A DNA stretch of 39,192 bases from Actinomadura sp. KC06 (GCF_004348735.1 NZ_SMKT01000086.1:1-39192); one strand, 5' to 3'; shown: positions 1-8,276, counted from the first letter of the stretch. The notes: generated by a model from the letters alone, not told the origin. Made by a program: numbers and translations.

Positions 1-280
1 ACAACCGCCGACGCCGCCACAGTGCCCTGGGGATGCTCACCCCGATCGAGTACGAGAGGATCTACCCCACCCGACAGCCGGCATGAGATTCCGGTAAACC
101 GACACCACGTAACTCGGGGCACATCACGGACTTCACACAACCCAGGGCAGCTCACCGCCGCCCGCAGCCCGTTCGGTGGCGTGTTTTGGGGGGCGCGATG
201 GAACCGCGGATGTCTTCAGTCCCTCGAAACGATTGACGATCCGGTGGGGGCCGGGTGGCGCATCCGATGAAGAGGCGGCC
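1..280. other. Left edge, no recognisable gene
   Basis: Short open frames are present on both strands, but their translations are low-complexity Arg/Ser/Pro-rich shadows of GC-rich DNA with no recognisable domain. The stretch probably holds the upstream region of the gene starting at 281. I see no clear -35/-10 pair, hairpin or RNA gene. Confidence 0.5.
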
Positions 281-994
281 ATGACTTCGGCACTGGTGAT
301 CAACCTGTTGTCCTCGCTGCTGGCCTTCCTGGCCGGTGCTGCGGCCAAGGGCCTCTACCAGCGGCGGCGGTCCATCGGTCCGGCCCGGCGCGTGTGGCGG
401 CTGCGCAGACCCGACGAGGTTGTGATCGTCCAGCCCGATGGGCCGGGTCACGACACCCCGTTACCGACCCTCTACGAGGGCGATGCGATGGCCGCGATGC
501 TCGTGTCCGAGTACCTGCGGAAGGTCTTGGGTGTGCGCACGGTCCGGATCATCCGGGCCAAGAACTTCTCCCGATGCCGGGACGCATCAAGCGACCTGGT
601 AGTCATCGGCGGCCCCAATGCGAACGAGCTGTACAAGGAGCTCGACCGTCAAGTCGCTCTGCCCTACAGATTCCGCCTCTACCCGGACCGGGCCGACATG
701 ATCAGGGTCTCTGACGATCGGGTCTTCGCCCAGCAGGTCGTCCACGCCAAGACCACGCGCGACTTCGCCGTCATCAGCCTGCTGCCCAGTCCCTTTCGCG
801 CTGGTCGGCGCGTCATCGTCCTGGCCGGATGCGGCACGTTGGGGAGCCTGGCCGCTGCCAGGATGGTTACCAAGGACGGGGTTGGCCAGTTGGCCGGCCT
901 CCGCCCGCCGGCCAGGACTCCGTTCTCGGTCGTCGTGGAGATCGAGATGCTGGACGGCCAGATGACACGGCCCCAGATCGTGGACACTTCCTAG
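281..994 (+). CDS. Membrane-anchored protein of unknown family
   Basis: A 237-residue protein. The ATG at 281 is preferred to an upstream start at 176 because a hydrophobic helix (about residues 4-22) then begins at once, followed by an Arg-rich stop (QRRR, 27-30), which gives an anchored protein with a cytoplasmic body. An AGAGG-like ribosome site lies 5-6 nt upstream. The body has alternating beta strands and glycine turns: VVIGGPNAN at 107-115, an alanine-rich helix after LAGCGTLG at 181-188, and DFAVISLLPSPF at 161-172. This suggests an alpha/beta fold with a nucleotide- or ligand-binding loop. I do not recognise the family and assign no function. It stands alone: the next gene downstream is on the opposite strand. 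Confidence 0.7.
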   Translation: MTSALVINLLSSLLAFLAGAAAKGLYQRRRSIGPARRVWRLRRPDEVVIVQPDGPGHDTPLPTLYEGDAMAAMLVSEYLRKVLGVRTVRIIRAKNFSRCRDASSDLVVIGGPNANELYKELDRQVALPYRFRLYPDRADMIRVSDDRVFAQQVVHAKTTRDFAVISLLPSPFRAGRRVIVLAGCGTLGSLAAARMVTKDGVGQLAGLRPPARTPFSVVVEIEMLDGQMTRPQIVDTS

Positions 995-1288
995 ACACCG
1001 CGTCCACATCCGGCGCGGAGTTCCGCACCGACGCACAGGGACGGCCGACGACCGCCGAGGCCGTCAACCTGACCCGCTCCGAAGCCGACCGGCACATGAT
1101 CACCTTGTTGAATAGCGCCGCATCGCGGTAGGCGGCCACCGCCCACGTCCACTTGACCTCGGTAGCATCACACGGTTCCGAGCGACCTCGCGTCGAGGGC
1201 GGGCCGCCCCCTTCTCCCACGACAAGCCGCCGTCAGGCCCAGCGCCGACAGCCAAACGCCGGTGGGCAGCACGACGCGGCGCGGACGA

Positions 1289-1483
1289 TCAGTCGTCATC
1301 GCCGCCGTCATTGTCTTCGTCATCGCCGCCGTCGTCATCGTCCCCGGCTGCACAGCCAGCTGTGATGGCCACGGTCGAGCCGACGGCCACGAGGGTGGCG
1401 ACGGCGGGAACCGACGTCGGCATCAGGGCCATGACGACGGCGAACAGGCCCTTGAAGAACGCGTGCAGCAGTTTGGCCAGCAT
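1289..1483 (-). CDS. Small membrane protein with acidic Asp/Gly tail
   Basis: A 64-residue protein. The ATG at 1483 is supported by a GGAGG ribosome site 8 nt upstream. Residues 1-43 are almost wholly hydrophobic with only two lysines, enough for one long or two short helices. The last 17 residues are nearly all Asp, Gly and Glu with one Asn (GDDDDGGDDEDNDGGDDD pattern). A single Cys at 44 sits in ITAGC, which loosely resembles a lipobox but lies far too deep for a normal lipoprotein signal. The strongly polarised composition and good ribosome site argue for a real gene, but I know no family for it. The acidic tail could bind divalent metal or a basic partner (inference). It is divergent from the broken methyltransferase gene at 1601. 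Confidence 0.55.
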   Translation of the reverse strand: MLAKLLHAFFKGLFAVVMALMPTSVPAVATLVAVGSTVAITAGCAAGDDDDGGDDEDNDGGDDD

Positions 1484-1600
1484 GGTAACGCCTCCTTGGC
1501 AATAGCGATCCGAGGGTAGAGCGCCGCCAGGACGGTTCGCCGTCCAATGCATGGATAACGCATGGCTTGAAGTGGACGCCAACTACGTCGGTGAGTACAG

Positions 1601-2100
1601 CACGAGGGACGGGAGGCGCGCAGCCCGAAGGCCCTCGCCGCCTTCCGGGATACCGAGCGCCACCCCTTCCTGCCCGGCATCGAAGTGCCGACCGCGTATA
1701 TCGAAGACGCCATCCCCATCAAGCGCGACGAGGCGGGCGAGATGATCTCCTGCATCTCCGCGCCCTCGAGCGTGGCCACCCAATTGGAGCAACTGGGCGC
1801 CGGTCCCGGCCACAAGATCCTCGAAGCGGAGGCGGCCACCGGCTACGACGCGGCCCTCCTCGGCCGGCTCGTCGCACCTGGCGGCCACGTGTGGACCGTG
1901 GACGTCGACCAGGACCTCGTTGACCGCGCCCAGAACGATCTCACCCAGGCCGGGCCATCCAACGTCCGCCGGGGCATCCAATGTCACCGTCGTGCTGGCC
2001 GACGGCGCCGCCGGTCTTCCCGAACCCCTCGCCGACCTGATCACCTGGCTCGCGGCCATCCCCGCCATGCCCGCCAGTGCACCCCGGGCCTGCTCGCGGA
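1601..2100 (+). pseudogene. Frameshifted FxLD-type/PCMT-like methyltransferase
   Basis: In one frame (from about 1601 to 1970) the translation reads FRDTERHPFLPG, then ISCISAPSSVATQLEQLG, then ATGYDAALLGRLVAPGG and VWTVDVDQDLVDRA. This is the order of motifs in protein-L-isoaspartate O-methyltransferase relatives, closest to the FxLD-system methyltransferases: SAM-binding glycine loop, then an acidic beta-2 end. After about 1970 the homology (NVTVVLADGAAGLPE) continues in another reading frame and then fades. The usual glutamate/glycine SAM loop is altered (LEAEAATGYD), and the C-terminal half and a convincing start are missing. I call it a remnant. Family members act with actinobacterial lanthipeptide-like clusters, but no precursor or lanthionine synthetase is visible here. 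Confidence 0.72.
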
Positions 2101-2166
2101 TAACGCCCCAGCCCGGCGACCTCCATGAAAGACCGGGAGCTGGGTTTGTACGCTGACATGAAGACG

Positions 2167-2197
2167 TCCGGTGAACCGTCTTCGCCGGTTCACCGGA
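2167..2197. promoter_or_regulatory. 12-bp perfect inverted repeat before epoxide hydrolase
   Basis: TCCGGTGAACCG (2167-2178) and its exact reverse complement (2186-2197) flank a 7-nt loop. The repeat ends 35 nt before the ATG of the epoxide hydrolase gene. No T-tract follows, so an operator or a 5'-leader hairpin is more likely than a terminator. It could also be a relic terminator of the methyltransferase remnant. Confidence 0.5.
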
Positions 2198-2232
2198 GGT
2201 CATGGCCGGTTCCGCGATGGCCAGGAGGTCTC

Positions 2233-3408
2233 ATGCCCCGTCCAGCCAGCGACGTGCAAGTATTTGAAGCACACGCAACTGACGCTGACCTCGACGATCT
2301 GCGCGCGCGACTAGCCGCGGCGCGGCTACCGGAGGCCGAGACGGTCTATCGCGCCGCGCCTGACCCTCGCCGATGGGAACAGGGCGTCCCGCTCGCCGAC
2401 CTCGTCGATGTCGTGAACTACTGGCGCACCGGGTATAACTGGCGGTCGTTCGAAGAGCGCCTCAACCGGATCGGCCAGTTCCGCACGACCATTGATGATC
2501 TGGGAATCCACTTCCTGCACCGCCGATCCGCGCGCGCAGATGCTACTCCTCTGATCTTGACGCACGGCTGGCCAGGCAGCATTGCCGAGTTCATCGATGT
2601 AGTGGACGAGCTGGCAGATCCGAAAGCTGCGGACGCGCCGGCGTTCCACGTCGTGGTTCCATCGCTGCCAGGCTTTGGTTACAGCGACAAGCCGGCCACT
2701 ACCGGGTGGGGAACCGAAAAGATCGCGGCCGCATGGGTGGAACTGATGGAAAGGCTCGGCTACAGCCAGTTCGCGGCCCACGGCGGCGACTGGGGAGGTA
2801 ATATCACCACGGTTCTCGGCGGCAGGTTCCCGGCGCACATTCTCGGTATCCACACAACGTTCGCGGAGGGACCGCCCGGGTTGACAACGGACGGGCTGAC
2901 GGCGGTCGAGCGCAAGTGGACTGAGGAAACCCGCGAGTTCTATGAGGGCCCCCACGGGGCGTACGCGAAGCAGCAGGCGACCCGACCGCAGACCATCGGC
3001 TACTCGCTCGTCGACTCACCGGTCGGGCTTCTCGCCTGGATCCTTGACAAGTTCGCTGAGTGGTCAGATACCGAAGACAGCCCGTTCGAGACGATTTCCA
3101 GCGACCGCATTCTTGACGACGTCACCCTGTATTGGCTGACGCGGTCCGGTGCATCGTCGGCTCGCATTTACTACGAAAGCCACAACTCGCTGGACCCCGA
3201 ACTTCGGGTTGACGTCCCGGCAGCGATCACAATGTATCCCCGCGACATCGAGAAGTGTCCGCGCCCCTGGGCACAGGAGCGGTACCGACAGATCGTCCGA
3301 TGGAGTTCGCCCGAAACCGGGGGACATTTCCCGTCGCTGGAGGTTCCCGAGTATTTCGTCAAAGACCTGCAAGAAGGCCTCGCAGCGACGCTGGCCGCTA
3401 ACCGGTGA
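2233..3408 (+). CDS. Epoxide hydrolase (alpha/beta-hydrolase, EHN domain)
   Basis: A 391-residue protein, full length for the microsomal-type epoxide hydrolase family, which opens epoxides to vicinal diols through a covalent aspartyl ester. The N-terminal EHN segment spans about 8-110 and the alpha/beta-hydrolase core follows. The oxyanion motif HGWPGS is at 111-116, the nucleophile Asp186 lies in HGGDWGG, and the catalytic His365 in TGGHFP. Lid tyrosines that activate the epoxide are plausible at Y257 (GYSLVDSP) and Y313/Y314. There is no signal peptide, so it is cytosolic. The ATG at 2233 has AGGAGGT 4-5 nt upstream and begins at the usual family N-terminus. The substrate cannot be told from sequence; detoxification or secondary metabolism are both possible. 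Confidence 0.93.
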   Translation: MPRPASDVQVFEAHATDADLDDLRARLAAARLPEAETVYRAAPDPRRWEQGVPLADLVDVVNYWRTGYNWRSFEERLNRIGQFRTTIDDLGIHFLHRRSARADATPLILTHGWPGSIAEFIDVVDELADPKAADAPAFHVVVPSLPGFGYSDKPATTGWGTEKIAAAWVELMERLGYSQFAAHGGDWGGNITTVLGGRFPAHILGIHTTFAEGPPGLTTDGLTAVERKWTEETREFYEGPHGAYAKQQATRPQTIGYSLVDSPVGLLAWILDKFAEWSDTEDSPFETISSDRILDDVTLYWLTRSGASSARIYYESHNSLDPELRVDVPAAITMYPRDIEKCPRPWAQERYRQIVRWSSPETGGHFPSLEVPEYFVKDLQEGLAATLAANR

Positions 3409-3434
3409 ATGCGGCTGGATGCCGGGACTCGGCA

Positions 3435-3866
3435 TTAGTCCGGGGATCTGAGCTCCGCTATCCTCCGCTTGGCGACCGACATCGGTGCCGCCCCGTACAC
3501 GAAGTAGCGCAGGCTCGACAGGTCGCGGCGCGGCGCGTCCGGGTGGTCCAGCAGCGCGTAGATCGCGGTGGGCGGCAGGAAGAGGCGGGTCACCGCGTTC
3601 CGCTCGATCGATTCGAGGATCTCGCCGGGCGCGGCGCCGTCGTGCACGATGTTGCGCCCGCCGGCGGCGAGGACGGGGAAGACGAGTGTCCCGGCGGCGT
3701 GCGTCATGGGAGCGGCGACCGGGTGGACGGGGTCGCGCTCGGGCCGGTGGGCGTTGAAGGCGTGGATCATGGTCTCGAACGCCCGGTTGGGCACCTCGAC
3801 GGCCTTCGGCCGGCCGGACGGGGTCGTCCATCTCGATGCGGCGTCGGCGGTGCTGGAGGCGATGGT
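3435..3866 (-). pseudogene. Acyl-CoA synthetase fragment (AMP-binding core)
   Basis: About 140 codons with clear similarity to the middle of fatty-acyl-CoA synthetases (ANL superfamily). A damaged P-loop-like A3 motif (TPSGRPKAVEV in place of the usual SGTTGRPKG) comes first, then HPVAAPMTHAAG, then FLPPTAIYALLDHPD and LRYFVYGAAPM, which is the A4/A5 region. The N-terminal 150-200 residues and the whole C-terminal half, including the adenylation DRxK hinge and catalytic lysine, are absent. The frame begins in DNA that belongs to the neighbouring methyltransferase remnant, and no start is supported. It is an internal fragment left by deletions on both sides. Confidence 0.8.
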
Positions 3867-3902
3867 GTTCCCTGTCAAGTCAGCGTGTTGATCTTGAAAG
3901 CC

Positions 3903-4628
3903 ATGTTCCCTGCCCGACCGGCGGTAGCCGCCATGGTGGGGTTCCTCGGGCAGGTGCACCTCTCACTGGCCGGGACTGACATGAGGGCCGACGGCCCGGT
4001 ACTCGAGTTCGCCGTCGGGACCGGGCGGATCGCCGGGCCGCTGGCCGCTCGCGGCGTGCCGGTGAGCGGCATCGAGCTGAGCCGGGCAATGACAGCGCGA
4101 ATCGCGAGCAAGCCGGGCGGCGACGCAGTCGAGGTCACGATCGGCGATATGACGACGACTCGGGTAGCCGGTCAGTTCTCGCTGGTCTATCTGGTGTTCA
4201 ACACCATCAGCAACGTGACAACACAGGACGGGCAGGTCAACGTCTTCCGCGATGCGGCCGCCCACCTGCGGCGGGGCGGGCTGTTCCTCGTCGAGGTGGG
4301 GCTGCCGGACCTGCGTCGCCTACCGCCAGGGCAGGACACCGTCCCGTTCACGGTGGCGCCCGGCGCCGACGGCGGCTACGTCGGCTACGTCGGGTTCGAC
4401 CAGTACGACGTCGTCACGCAGGAGTTCACGTCGAACCACGTCACCGTGTCAGCAGACGGGACGGGGCGGTTCCGCCGTATTCCCTTCCGGTATGCCTGGC
4501 CGGCCGAGATGGACCTCATGGCGCGCATCGTCGGGATGAGCCTGAAGTATCGCTGGGCGGACTGGGACCGCTCGGAGCTCACGGCTGAGAGCACCGAACA
4601 CGTGTCGATCTGGAGGAGCAACCAAGCA
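3903..4628 (+). pseudogene. Class I SAM methyltransferase lacking N-terminus and stop
   Basis: About 242 codons match actinobacterial class I methyltransferases. The SAM loop LEFAVGTGRIAGPLA is followed by GIELSRAM (acidic residue at the end of beta 2), then VYLVFNTISNVT, LRRGGLFLVEVG, and a C-terminal FRYAWPAEMDLMARIVGM block ending in HVSIWRSN, where relatives normally stop. Relatives have about 35-45 more N-terminal residues; here the match begins directly at the pre-SAM helix. No stop codon follows: the frame stays open for another 1.9 kb through the antisense sigma-factor gene to 6539. The glycine loop reads AVGTG instead of GIGTG. Loss of both ends makes a functional product unlikely, though a truncated start at the ATG 3903 is formally possible. 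Confidence 0.68.
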
Positions 4629-4835
4629 GCCGTTGGCGCTAGTGCGCGGTCCGGGTTCGCGATACCGCCGGTCTCTGCTCCGATGCGCCAGCAGGTCCGC
4701 GGGGAGGACCGGTCCGGGTTTTCGAAGTTCGGACGAAGCGAGACCTGTCGCTGGCCCGACAGGTTGCGGAATGCGCCGGCAGGGCGCCCCGGGACCCGGC
4801 CGCCGCTTCGCGCGCGGGTTCGATCGGGATCGCGG

Positions 4836-6071
4836 CTACCGCAGCTGGTCGCGGCGGCGTGTCAGGTAGGCGATCTCGGCGGTGTTGCCCGCCAGGTTGA
4901 TGGCTTTGTCGTAGGCCGCGCGCGACTCGTGACTGTGGCCCAGCCGGCGCAGCAGGTCGGCTCGGGTGGCGTGGTAGGCATGATAGTCGGCCAGCTGGTC
5001 CTCCAGGTGGTCGACGGCTGCCAGTGCCACTTGCGGGCCGTCGAGTTCGGCGACCGCGACGGCCCGGTTGAGGGCGATGATCGGCGAGGGGTCGAGTGCG
5101 ACGAGCTGGTCGTAGAGAGCGAGGACCTGCGTCCAGTCGGTGTCGCGGACGTCGCGGGCGGAGGTGTGCACGGCGTTGATCGCGGCGAGGATCTGGTAGC
5201 GGCCCGGAGCCGACCCGGCGGCGGCAGCGGCCAGGCGCTGGCGTACCAGCCGGTGGCCCTCGGCGATCAGGACCGCGTCCCAGGCCCCGCGATCCTGCTC
5301 GGCCAGGGTGACCAGTTCGCCGTCGGTCGAGACCCGGGCGGTGCGGCGGGCCTCGGTGAGGAGCATCAGCGCCAGCAGGCCGGCCACCTCACCATCGTCC
5401 GGCAGGAGGCCGCGGATCAGGCGGGTGAGCCGGATCGCCTCGGCGGTCAGGCCGGGACGTACCGGATCGGTGTCGGGGCCGGTGGCCAGGTAGCCCTCGT
5501 TGAAGACGAGGTAGAGGACGGCAAGCACGCCGGAGACGCGTGCCGGCAGGTCCTCGGCGGACGGCACCCGGTAGGGGATGCGAGCGGCCTTGATCTTGGC
5601 TTTCGCGCGGGTGATCCGCTGTTCCATGGCGGTCTCGGCCACCAGGAACGCGCGGGCGATCTCGGGGACGGTCAGACCGGCGATCATGCGCAGCGTCAGC
5701 GCCACTCTGGCCTGGATCCCCAGCGCCGGGTGACAGCAGGTGAAGATCAGCCGGAGCCGGTCGTCGTCGATGGCGCCGAAAGGCTCGGGCGGGTCGTGGT
5801 CGTACAGCACCCGGGCCTCCTTGTGCTTGCCGTCGCGCTTGCTCTCGCGCCGGATCCGGTCGATGGCCTTGCGGTTGGCGGTGGTGGTCAGCCAGGCGCC
5901 GGGGTTGGGGGGCACGCCGTCGTCCGGCCACCGCTCGACGGCGGCCGCGAACGCCTCGGCCGCCGCCTCCTCGGCGAGGTCGAGGTCGCCGAAGCGCCTG
6001 GTCAGGGAGGCGACCACCCGCACCCACTCCGCGTGGTGGGCCCGGATGATCGCCTCCTCGATGTCGCTCAC
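4836..6071 (-). CDS. ECF42-type RNA polymerase sigma factor
   Basis: A 411-residue sigma factor, about twice the length of a normal ECF. Region 2 is at about 10-75 (DLDLAEEAAAEAFAAAVERWP, then PGAWLTTTANRKAIDRIRR) and region 4 at about 110-165, with a helix-turn-helix in GLTVPEIARAFLVAETAMEQR. The long C-terminal extension (about 200-411) is TPR-like helical repeats, including the conserved YDQLVALDPSPIIALNRAVA. This layout is that of ECF42, a group that lacks an anti-sigma factor and is encoded beside DGPF/YCII proteins. Exactly such a gene overlaps it upstream (GTGA: sigma start 6071, YCII stop 6068), so the two are translationally coupled. The sigma factor probably drives its own operon; see the promoter at 7419-7445. 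Confidence 0.93.
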   Translation of the reverse strand: MSDIEEAIIRAHHAEWVRVVASLTRRFGDLDLAEEAAAEAFAAAVERWPDDGVPPNPGAWLTTTANRKAIDRIRRESKRDGKHKEARVLYDHDPPEPFGAIDDDRLRLIFTCCHPALGIQARVALTLRMIAGLTVPEIARAFLVAETAMEQRITRAKAKIKAARIPYRVPSAEDLPARVSGVLAVLYLVFNEGYLATGPDTDPVRPGLTAEAIRLTRLIRGLLPDDGEVAGLLALMLLTEARRTARVSTDGELVTLAEQDRGAWDAVLIAEGHRLVRQRLAAAAAGSAPGRYQILAAINAVHTSARDVRDTDWTQVLALYDQLVALDPSPIIALNRAVAVAELDGPQVALAAVDHLEDQLADYHAYHATRADLLRRLGHSHESRAAYDKAINLAGNTAEIAYLTRRRDQLR

Positions 6072-6391
6072 CGGAACGGCCGCACCTCGATCTTCCGGTT
6101 GCAGGCCTTCGACCCTTCGGCGGCCAGCCTGAGCGCCACGTCGAGGTCGGGGGCCTCGATGATCCAGAAGCCGGCGAGGTATTCCTTGGACTCCACGAAG
6201 GGTCCGTCGGTGACCAGCGCCTCTCCACCCCGGTTGTCGATGACGGTGGCGGTGTCGGGCGAGGCGAGGCCGCCGGCGAAGACCCAGTGGCCCTCGGCCT
6301 GGAGCCGGTCGTTGAACACGTCGATCGCAGCCTGCTCATCCGGAGTGGCGAGGCTGGCCTGGTCGTGGATCACGGAAATCAGGTACTGCAT
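6068..6391 (-). CDS. YCII/DGPF-domain protein, ECF42 partner
   Basis: A 107-residue protein of the YCII-related family. It starts MQYLISVIHD and carries the signature DGPF at 62-65 within TDGPFVESKEYLAGFWIIEA, then a helix and a final beta strand (KIEVRPFR). The ATG at 6391 gives the usual family N-terminus and has AGGAG 11 nt upstream; a TTG at 6418 would add nine unconserved residues. The family folds as a small ferredoxin-like dimer of unknown biochemical role and is the hallmark neighbour of ECF42 sigma factors, probably as target gene and sensor or effector. It ends inside the start codon of the sigma gene. Confidence 0.9.
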   Translation of the reverse strand: MQYLISVIHDQASLATPDEQAAIDVFNDRLQAEGHWVFAGGLASPDTATVIDNRGGEALVTDGPFVESKEYLAGFWIIEAPDLDVALRLAAEGSKACNRKIEVRPFR

Positions 6392-6445
6392 CTGGAGATC
6401 ATCTCCTGTCGGTTTCAAGACAGTGTGGTCTACCGGGCAGGTGCT

Positions 6446-6733
6446 TCAGTCGGCGCATGCTGCGGGCATCCCGGCCGGTCGGAAGACCTGGATCGTCACG
6501 CCTTGGAGTCGACGCGCGACTCGAGGGTCGAGCGCATGATCCGGGCCGTCGGTGGCGACCGGCTCGTCCCCGCGGCCGTCGACCACGGTCGAGATGGCCG
6601 GGTCGGCCAGGCCAGCGGCGAACACCCCGTGGCCACCGTCGCGGAGCCTGTCGTTCGACGCGTCCGTCGCGACCGCCTCCTCGGCGGTGCCCGAGTTGTT
6701 GCGGCTGCCGATGACGTTGACCAGATACTGCAT
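6446..6733 (-). pseudogene. Degenerate second YCII/DGPF gene
   Basis: Starting at the ATG 6733, the first 60 residues track the intact YCII protein: MQYLVNVIGS, then NDRLRDGGHGVFAAGLADPA, then VVDGRGDEPVATDGP. The conserved DGPF becomes DGPD, and the expected FWIIEAPDLDVAL segment is missing and replaced by Arg-rich sequence (HALDPRVARRLQ). A strand like KIEVRPF (TIQVFRPAG) seems to survive afterwards. This pattern suggests an internal deletion or double frameshift. It lies in the same operon order as the intact copy, so it is probably a decayed tandem duplicate. It could still be translated as a 95-residue protein. Confidence 0.65.
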
Positions 6734-6767
6734 GCTCAAATCCTCTCCCGACCCTGCCCCGCCACGC

Positions 6768-7367
6768 CTAGCCCGCGTTTCGGAGCTTTGGCCCGACACC
6801 CTCGGGGATCTCGCCGTGAGGGTGCGGGGTGTACACGAGCTTGTGCGTGCGACCGTCGAGCACGGTCGACTCGATGAGCTCCAGGTCGAACTCCGCCCCG
6901 TCGTGGAAGAGCGCCGCTTCGCCGGCGCGACCCGAGATGACGGGAAACATGATGACTTCGAGTCGGTCGACGAGACCGGCGGCGAGCAGGGCGCGGTTCA
7001 GCGAGATGCTGCCGTGCGAACGCATCGGGACGTCCGTGGTGCGCTTCAGGCGCTCGACCGCCGTCACTGCGTCCTCGTTGAGAGCCGTCGAGTTCTGCCA
7101 CCCGAGCGGGTCTTCGAGCGTGCTGGAGAACACGATCTTCGGCAGCGCGTTCAGGCTTTCGTAGTAGGGCTCGTCGTACTCGACCACGAACTTGCGGAAC
7201 TGCCGGAACGTCGTCGCGCCGAAGACGAGCACCTGGTCCTGCGCGAAGGTGCGCACCCGGTCCTCGATGAGCTCAGGGCCTTCCTTCCCCCAGTACCCGG
7301 GCCAGCCTCTGGCCATGCCGTAGCCGTCGAGGCTGCAGAAGAAGTCGACAGTGAAGGTGGTGCTCAT
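6768..7367 (-). CDS. Dihydrofolate reductase family protein (RibD C-terminal fold)
   Basis: A 199-residue protein of the bacterial bifunctional deaminase-reductase C-terminal family (DHFR-like, NADPH-binding). It begins with the strand and SLDGYG motif typical of the family, has the VFGATTFRQF segment around 50-60 and a later IMFPVISGRAGEAALF stretch that forms the cofactor side of the pocket, and ends in the conserved strand (LVYTPHP). The ATG at 7367 is preceded by AGAGGGAG. Such proteins are not the housekeeping folate enzyme; many are uncharacterised and sit in ECF41/42 regulons. It is the first gene of the minus-strand run leading into the YCII genes and the ECF42 sigma factor (gap to the next gene about 34 bp). 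Confidence 0.88.
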   Translation of the reverse strand: MSTTFTVDFFCSLDGYGMARGWPGYWGKEGPELIEDRVRTFAQDQVLVFGATTFRQFRKFVVEYDEPYYESLNALPKIVFSSTLEDPLGWQNSTALNEDAVTAVERLKRTTDVPMRSHGSISLNRALLAAGLVDRLEVIMFPVISGRAGEAALFHDGAEFDLELIESTVLDGRTHKLVYTPHPHGEIPEGVGPKLRNAG

Positions 7368-7418
7368 GGTGCTACTCCCTCTTCTTGCGCCGCCTCCGTT
7401 GGGCGGCTTCACCACTTC

Positions 7419-7445
7419 CACGAACACGACTGACCCGATCCGACA
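7419..7445 (-). promoter_or_regulatory. Candidate ECF42-dependent promoter
   Basis: On the minus strand, TGTCGG (7445-7440) is followed after 17 nt by CGTG (7422-7419). The published ECF42 motif, as I recall it, is TGTCGA with CGA/TC at -10 and 16-17 nt spacing, so this is one mismatch in each element. Transcription would start about 45 nt before the reductase gene, allowing the sigma factor to drive its own operon. Confidence 0.42.
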
Positions 7446-8276
7446 CCGCCTTCGAAATTATTTGAGGACTTCTCCCGCACGCAGGCCGTCACCGTCGCGG
7501 CTCCAGGGGTGGGCCAAGTCTTCGGATGAGGGCGGAGAGGCCGTTCTCGAACTCGCGGTCCGGGCCGAGAACGACGACGCGTCGTGCCGTGTCGATGAGG
7601 TGGGCCGCCGCAAAGTGGTGCGGTTGGCGGCCCTGGCAGGCCGGCGCAGTGAGGACCTTGCCGTTCGGCCGGCTCAGCAAGCATCTGGACGAATTCCCCG
7701 ATGCGCTGTCCTCCGGTGATGCGCTGCCCGTTGATCCTGGTGCGGCTGACGCACGTCCTGGCCGGGCTAGGGAATGAGGAGGTCCGGCGACCGGGCTGCG
7801 GCGACTGCGGCCGGGACGACGTCGCCCTTTGTGGGCACGCTGGTGCAGGTATCCGGGAGTGAGCTGTGCTGGTCGAGAGTCCAACGACCTGGCGACTGCA
7901 GGATCCGGCGGATGCCACAGTGCAGTTCCGGAGTCGACCCGACTCTGGCCCTCACAATGCCCGAGCTCCTGCGCGATTGACCTACCGGAGTCCATGATGA
8001 GCGACTACCTGGGCCAGCCCGGAGGAGCACGCCGGGTCCTGCCAGCACGCCGCGGCGGTGGTGGCGCTCCGACCTGATCGACGATTCCAGGAGCGTGGGG
8101 TCGTGCTGGCACTCGGCTGGCACAAACGGTGCCCAAGTGCACCGCACAAGACTTCACCAGCCCACGCGACATCAACCTAGAAGCCCACTTGACCTGCCGA
8201 AAACAACCGGGGACCAATCTTGGTCCTACGAAGGTGATCACCCTGCTGATGGCGGGTGTTCGGGGCGATGGCGGGT
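7446..8276. other. Gene-poor stretch, no supported gene
   Basis: Frames on both strands are open for up to about 170 codons, but their translations are Arg/Pro/Ser-rich and match no family I know. A minus-strand piece around 7490-7690 (ending GLSALIRRLG) reads a little like protein and could be a gene remnant. No RNA gene or insertion sequence is visible. The only structure is an 11-bp direct repeat, GATGGCGGGTG, at 8248-8258 and 8267-8277. Confidence 0.4.

Noticed and set aside
995..1131. A short protein-like tail (TDAQGRPTTAEAVNLTR) after the first gene
   Set aside because: Only about 40 codons, in a frame overlapping the first gene, no start of its own and no known family.
1289..2100. Treating the small acidic protein as the peptide partner of the FxLD-type methyltransferase remnant
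   Set aside because: It lacks an FxLD motif and a Ser/Thr/Cys-rich core, and lies on the opposite strand.
3405..6539. A 1044-codon plus-strand open frame
   Set aside because: Only its part from 3903 to 4628 resembles a protein; the rest is antisense to the ECF42 and YCII genes and is a GC-bias shadow.
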